From Sclerodactyla briareus (Eukaryota; Echinodermata; Holothuroidea; Dendrochirotida; Sclerodactylidae): a stretch of DNA of 64,000 bases. Of this stretch, positions 58,351 to 64,000 are shown in pieces. The notes below the pieces were generated by a model. That model was not told where the DNA came from and did not search any database. It saw nothing but the letters and a program-made list of their open reading frames with translations. Position numbers and translations under genes: made by a program. Within the stretch, counting starts at the first letter, position 1. Each line of letters starts with the position of its first letter. The DNA lies in the NCBI GenBank assembly GCA_026419785.1, contig JAODTK010001943.1, positions 1-64,000 of the forward strand, written 5' to 3'.

Positions 58351-61300
58351 ATACATAGAGGCCTTCAGCGAATATATTATCACCATAGTCACAGTAGCCT
58401 ACTGACACCTGGAATTCCGCAGCCTCAGTTTCCGCTATTTTGGTTCCCTGACCATACCACATTACGAATTAATTCCGCTGTTTTGTGGGGGGGGCTCCCC
58501 CATGACCCATATAACCAACAATTTGTAACACAAAAACCTATCTTTCAATGTTCAAGTAGACTTTCACAACCGTTTTTATCAATGTTGCAAAAGTGCGAAA
58601 CGAATTTAGTACACAGTGTCCTAGGTATCCATAAGGTTGTGTAAGTCATTCGGGGCTTATAGTGTTTCTCAACGCTGCTGTTACATGTTACAAGAATGTC
58701 AGATATGTCCGTTGGAATTATGTGGTTGAGAAGAATTCCGATATGTACAGTAGATACCACACATTATTATAGCAGATGCTATTTACACTCCACATCGTTT
58801 CTGAATGCCCAAATTTCAGAGATAAAACGACTATCGACTTAGCGACGTAAAATGAATTCGCTGACACTATATCCGACATGTATAACACCAGAGATTAGGG
58901 GATCTCCCACCCCCCCCCCCCCCCCCCTCCTTGAAGTTCGTCACGAATTTACTACGGATACTGAAAACGAAAATGATCATGTTTTTCAATGCTTCTGTAG
59001 GCGATAGCTTATGATTTTAGATTCTCTTGCTGATCTATTTCTACCTCATTGATGATGAAGAGGAGATTATGACCTTTATTACAACCCACAGAGGAGAACT
59101 TAATGAGTGATAATGAGTATACCACAGCCTATAACGGGATAACAGATTATGAGGGTTATGAAAAACTGGTTGGCATATACAACGATTGGCAAATTGAAAC
59201 GATACATTGTATGTGAGAGAGTTACAAAACAAACAGAAAGAAAAGGTATTATACAATAAATATGGATATATATTTATATACACATGTACAGATATGGGTT
59301 ATGTGATCAAATCTATACATTGACAATCAATCAATATCAAAATGCCTCAGGAAGTCTACTCATCATTTTTGCAGATGTATATACTGGTTTTTTTATCAAA
59401 ATAAAGGCTGGACTTACACTCTTGAATGACGTAACCCTCGGGCTCGTAACTTAATCGGGCTAAACACGCAATAATCTAAGTAGGAATTTCGAGAGAAAAA
59501 AAACGAACGGTATCGTGAATTGGTCGAAAAATATATTACAAAGAGAGGTACTGGTACTCTATATAATGGGACTTGTGTTTCCATACCTAAAAACTATGGT
59601 ATTATCTTTGGGACGCACAAAAATAAAAGCAACTCAAACACCCCTGTTCTATCGCAAAAGCGGATAACAGTATAATTTATGCGATGCACTATCATACTTG
59701 TGATACTGCGAGTCCGTTTTAATGAGCTCAAAGTCCTTACTAGTTCCTAACATATGACTAATAAGTTAGGGAATTATTTTTATATAAATTCCTCACGGTA
59801 TCCTACTCGATGGGGGGGGGGTTCGTCCCAGAAAACCTTATGTAATTCCCAGTTACTTATCCGATAGAAATCACTAAGCATCACACCGACAGAAACAGTT
59901 CGAAACAACACGCGTATAGGCTCACCCGGTATCACGATGGAAACTTCTTACCAGAAAATTTTGGGAGAAAACCCCATCTCTCTAGCGTCATTCAAGAACA
60001 AAAATAAACAGCACCTACTCAGTAAAAAACTACTGACTAGTAACTCTGGTCCCTCCCACTCGAACTCATTGTTATATTTCTAAGTATAATTCATGTTCCA
60101 TCATAATACACGAATTATTCTCTGTAATCTGTTTTTTTTATATGGGCAATTGAGGAGTGGTAAACAAACTTGAAAAAATGGAAGGGAAAGGGGTCGGTCT
60201 GTTTGGTTCGAGCCAACGCCGTTCAGTATCACCTTAGTGATAATCGTCTGTCCAGGGACCAGTAGAATGAGGGGGCCCATATCACACGGAGGTTTTACAA
60301 AGATTCCTCTAAAGAATGGGGGTATAAGACGGAAACCACGATTAGGCGGGACTATCCCCCGACGTTGCCGGGAGATCGATATGCACTCACCCTTCAGGAC
60401 ATTGTCGCTACATGAAACTGTATTTTACTGCCCGCACTCAAAACGGATAATATAGATATAGAACAAATGCAAAAGGGCAAAAAATTGTTTATTATTGTTA
60501 TCATACGCTACATACAATTTCCTTTTAAATATCAAGTATAGGAAAGGTCACAAGGTCTACATGTTGGGTAGTTGATCCAAGAATTGGCGTCAGTATCGAT
60601 ATCTTCCGTTAATAAACCTACCAATACAGTGACATCGCAATTTGACTCTCTAAAGAAGCAGGGTCATGGGCTGCTCACACGGAATGGAAATAAAAGTTGA
60701 ATATGCATCGATTACTATGTTTCCCACCTTTCATTTCAAATCGAGTGAAGGTGGTAATAATATATTATATATGAAAATCAAAACAAATTTACTCGCGCCT
60801 AAATACAAAACACATTGACATTAAACAGTATTAAACGAGCTAGCACCCAGAGCTATAATAAGATGTCTTCAGACGAGATTTGGAGGCATTAGAGACGGAG
60901 GAGCGAATCGTGAGGACGAGGTGCCCCCAGTGCTGAGGCGGCCACGAAGAGAAGATCTCTTCCTCATAAAATGTGTTATGAATACGAGGTTGTGGTTGAG
61001 TAACTGTTATTGTGATGACGAGGTTGACCCTGGATGAATTAGACCGTTGCGAGGATGAGACAATATTTACGACGGGGGCGCGACACTGTAAATGCTGAAA
61101 TCTCAAGCAGGATTTCAAAAATAGCCCGTTCATTGACAGGCACAACCGATTATTTTATTTTTTGTGAAACTGGGGTGAGGGATATGTTCTTTGCGTCTAA
61201 TCGGGCAGTGCAGCGGCGGAACCGGGGGGGGGGGGGGTGCTCTCCTTGGGGGGGCTCAGCCCCCCCCATTGAAAAAATGAGGGGGCAAACGCTTGTTAGA

Positions 61301-62298
61301 CCCCCCCCCCCCCCCAAATTGCAGAGTGTTAATTTAATGTTGTTTAAATTAATATTTGAACATTCTAGGAATATCTCCGTGAATAGTGACAATCCATCAT
61401 ATTAACCACTCTGGAGGCTATATATAGGCATATGAGTCATCTTCCAGCTGCATCTTTGGGTCCCGTAATGGCCGTAATGTGGTACTCGTGAGCAGAAGGC
61501 TTGTACTGCGCGTCGCATCGTTTGCCGAATATTCCCGGTTCTGCATTCCTCCCCAATGCACCATCACTTTAGCCTATGTACACACTAATATTTAATATGC
61601 CACATTGTACCATAGCCATTGATAATCTTGCTCCAGGCAACCCATCAATAATCGAGGTGGATGCGTCAGGCGTAGAGCCTATTACTTACTAATTATGACT
61701 CAGTACGATGGCCATTAAAAGAATTTAACAATTGTACACTTCGGTGTATTCTATAGGCTACGCATATAAACACGTGTGAAGTATTCTTTCCTTGTAATTT
61801 ATTTCGCTGGTAATATGACTTGTCACGTGATTAACGAAGGCTGAAACTATTCTCGCATTATTCAAGACAAAACATCTTCCTACTCAGCATGTGCTTCATG
61901 CTTCATTATTAGAGGAGTTAAGAAGATCGACAAATAAGTACTATGTATCAAAAAGTATCCATTTGAAAAATGGTAAGGTGTTGAGTTCAGTAAGGTGGTA
62001 GGCGATATTCAGCAAAGAGCATACCAAATTTAAAGATAGGAATTTCGGTGGGATCACCATCATCCACGACAGTGTAAGGATTACTTGGTCGGTCAATGAT
62101 CTTCAAATTTGACAAATTCGAATGGTTGTTTAACATATGCTTATGTATGCACATGGGCATAAGCTATAATTCACGGAAACAGACAGCGCATCTCAACCTG
62201 TCAACAAGTAGCATACTTAGAAAGGGTGTTTTAACTGTAAATAGGCTGGATCAAATGAATACCCTGGTACGGAAGTGACATTATTCATTCAACTTGTA
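58351..62298. other. Unassigned sequence with G/C runs
   Basis: About 4 kb without a supported gene. A poly-C tract is at 58911-58927 and a poly-G tract at 59812-59821. Between 61224 and 61315 lie G14, G7, C8 and C15 runs with gggggggctcagccccccc forming an almost perfect hairpin (61248-61267). Open frames at 60840-61405 pass through these runs and have no motifs. Confidence 0.5.
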
Positions 62299-62640
62299 TT
62301 ACAACTTATATTCAAATTGCCTTTTGTTCCTGATTTGTTCTTGATATTCATGCAGTTTCACACATGAGACCTGTATTTTATGCCTAGATATTTGTAGCAA
62401 GGCCACTCGGCAAATGCGTTCCGGCCATCTAGAGGGCCTGGCACACCCCAGAAATTTCTTGCACGCTTCGCAGCCAACCAATGGTTGGGCAGCTACGCTT
62501 AGATAGTTAACAGTCACATTAGCCCCCCAATACAAAATACATTTCGCCGCGACCTGAGATAGGGTATTGGTCTGGATGCCGAGTTTTGAACACGTGAAAA
62601 GAAGACAGAGAGAAGATGAGAAGTGGTGACTAGACAAGAG
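62299..62640 (-). other. Open-frame extension of the L2 fragment, origin unknown
   Basis: The minus frame that carries L2 RT text to the right stays open for another ~110 codons here (226 codons in total, 62979-62299), but from about 62640 leftward its text (VAAKCILYWGANVTVNYLSV, QPLVGCEACKKFLGCARPSR) no longer fits an L2 C terminus. It may be chance read-through into other DNA, or an unfamiliar continuation. Confidence 0.3.
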
Positions 62641-63565
62641 TGAGTTGTTGAAATCTAGGCGGGGGGGGGGGGACAAAACCCGTGATACGAGACGCTCTGG
62701 GGAAAACTGTTCAAGTACCCACGAAGAGACCGAACTTTCGTAGTTTCCAAAGGAGGCTGAGCGACGGATATTTCTGATGTGCTGATCGAGCTGGAACTTA
62801 ATCATGATGAAGGCTCTAAGATTCTGGCAGGGAGGAACGTCACATCGAACCCAGATATTAATGACGAAAGTGTCTGCCTTAGTTAGCGGAAATTTAGACC
62901 TGATGTGAACGACTTTAGTCTTTGTGTCGTTAAACATAAATCTGCTTTGAATGGATCCGGCACGGAATCTGTAACACACGAATTGCGATTTGTGTCACTC
63001 TTGTCCGGAAGATGTTAACCGGGTATAGTGCGTTTACATCCGCGTCGCTGCGATTGTATAATATCAGATACTGGAGCGGTGTAATGATATATTCCGGTGG
63101 TCCATAGACAGAGCCCTTGCGGGACACCCCAGTTAAGTGAGAAAGCGTCTGACAGGAACATCACGGATGAAACGGCCTGTTCCCTGGCTGATAGATAGAT
63201 GCAATCCATTTCAAGGCCGTGTTGTACCAATAATCCCATATCTGTGTTGAGGCGATCAAGAAAGTGTTATGGTCCACAGTGTAGAGGCTGCTGAGGAAAA
63301 TCCTAACACGTGATCAGCGTCTTCGCCCTTGTCGAGTGCGCGTAGATTATCGTTTGAAACGCGAAGTGGGCAATTCCCTAGAAGTAATGTCCGATTAGCT
63401 GATTGCAAGAGGATAGGAGCACGGTCGCGCCAAGATAGGTTTTAAACTGTGTCGCTGCGATTCGTTCTAAATAACTTGGAAATGAATACGCAAAGTTTGC
63501 GATTGGGACGGTCGTTCTGAAAGTCATTGGGATCCAGGTAACGGGTTTTTCATTGTTACTTAATA
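62640..63565 (-). pseudogene. L2-type LINE reverse transcriptase fragment
   Basis: Minus-strand RT piece. In order: ERIAATQFKTYLGATVLLSS (~63470-63400), an LRALDKGED-like phrase and a degraded FSSA(F)(D)T..H block (~63340-63270), CIYLSAREQAVSSVMFLSDA then FSLNWGVPQG (~63200-63115), YTAPVSDII (~63090-63060), a ruined YADD position (reads SDADVNALY, ~63035), FNDTKTKVVHIRSKF (~62930-62885), then LRAFIMIKFQLDQHIRNIRR with SASF (~62825-62755), and LDFNNSLLSS (~62655-62625). This is the standard L2 RT chain through the LDYCNSLL block. Loss of the catalytic YADD and frameshifts make it dead. No 3' tail is found to the left. Confidence 0.8.
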
Positions 63566-64000
63566 TCATTCATGTAAGTAATAACCGACTTTCTTCTTAG
63601 GGCACGGAAATAATGCGAAAAAGTTTCATGCAGTTGCATGGTTAGGAGTAACTGAATGGAAGATCGAAAATGGTAGCGAACATATCAATAAATTCGTGAG
63701 TACACACTTTTAAACAACACGTGAATGTAGCCATTCGAAACAGCGACCTGAACCCTTTGGCAAATTCATGGGCGTTTTCCGTTTGCAGTTAAAGTGGGAA
63801 ATACACCTTTCTGGTTTCCTTGTCAAGACTAGATAGTGAATTTTGCAGCTCGCGCCTCTCCAGTAAAATCATAGCAAGGAAGCCGTTTCTTATAGATTCA
63901 TTCACTGTCATATTCCAGTGATGGCAGTGGGTCATTTAGGACGTTTGTACGAGTAATCTTCGGTTTTTGTTGTTAGAGAAGACCAACTGTTTCGCGGGCA
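63566..64000. other. Unassigned sequence at window end
   Basis: Upstream of the L2 fragment on its strand; an L2 endonuclease might be expected here or beyond the window edge, but I could not recognise one. Confidence 0.4.

Overview
This window looks like non-genic nuclear DNA of a metazoan, most likely a marine invertebrate. I infer that from six or more lineages of decayed LINE-type (non-LTR) retrotransposons, tRNA-derived SINEs, MITE-like inverted-repeat elements, a satellite array, many microsatellites and long homopolymer runs, with no operon-like or compact gene arrangement. Frequent taggcct-type words and the LINE mix would suit an echinoderm or another invertebrate deuterostome, but that is a weak guess. 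No intact host gene, rRNA gene, canonical tRNA gene or CRISPR array could be supported. Nearly all long open frames are shadows of, or pieces of, dead retroelements.

Layout, left half. A (TA)n block lies at 2279-2520. Minus-strand 3' tails of one GC-rich LINE family lie at about 2670-2945 and 4669-5062, with a third at 35060-35166. A G51 run is at 8001-8051, and a 457-bp MITE with ~71-bp terminal inverted repeats is at 9558-10014. A dispersed repeat of ~300-bp period is at 10240-10630 (again at 55786-56310). A CR1/L2-type LINE 3' end is at 12186-12690. A (GTAT)n block is at 15066-15176, and a tRNA-derived SINE with a (TAAG)n tail is at 15283-15641. The centrepiece is a head-to-head pair of R4/Dong-clade LINEs, 16229-18637 (minus, 5'-truncated) and 18702-21804 (plus, close to full length), each bordered by TAA/TTA microsatellite. 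Dong elements are known to target exactly such repeats.

Middle. A CpG-rich patch with a good splice-donor word lies at 25640-26030. A satellite array of about 20 units of ~91 bp lies at 27961-29728 and shows a three-unit higher-order period. A minus-strand CR1-group LINE with endonuclease and reverse transcriptase occupies 31390-34165. A second MITE (35167-35573) has a lone related end at 57025. A plus-strand LINE 5' half (PHD-like finger, possible SGNH-like domain, endonuclease) at 38222-40016 lacks its RT.

Right half. Degenerate minisatellites lie at 40331-40740 and 42095-42470. A tRNA-like SINE, a tandemly repeated leader and a Jockey-type LINE (zinc-knuckle ORF1; endonuclease and RT in ORF2) fill 45727-50240. 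A palindromic inverted repeat is at 51341-51566. A second L2-type 3' end is at 57600-58235, and an L2-type RT fragment (minus) is at about 62640-63565. Two anonymous repeat families are each seen twice (6385/13736 and 26517/52346). All coding remnants carry several stops and frameshifts, so the window reads as a graveyard of old insertions. I found no convincing novel functional system; the most useful leads are the TAA-targeted Dong pair, the satellite, the MITEs and the uncharacterised repeat families.
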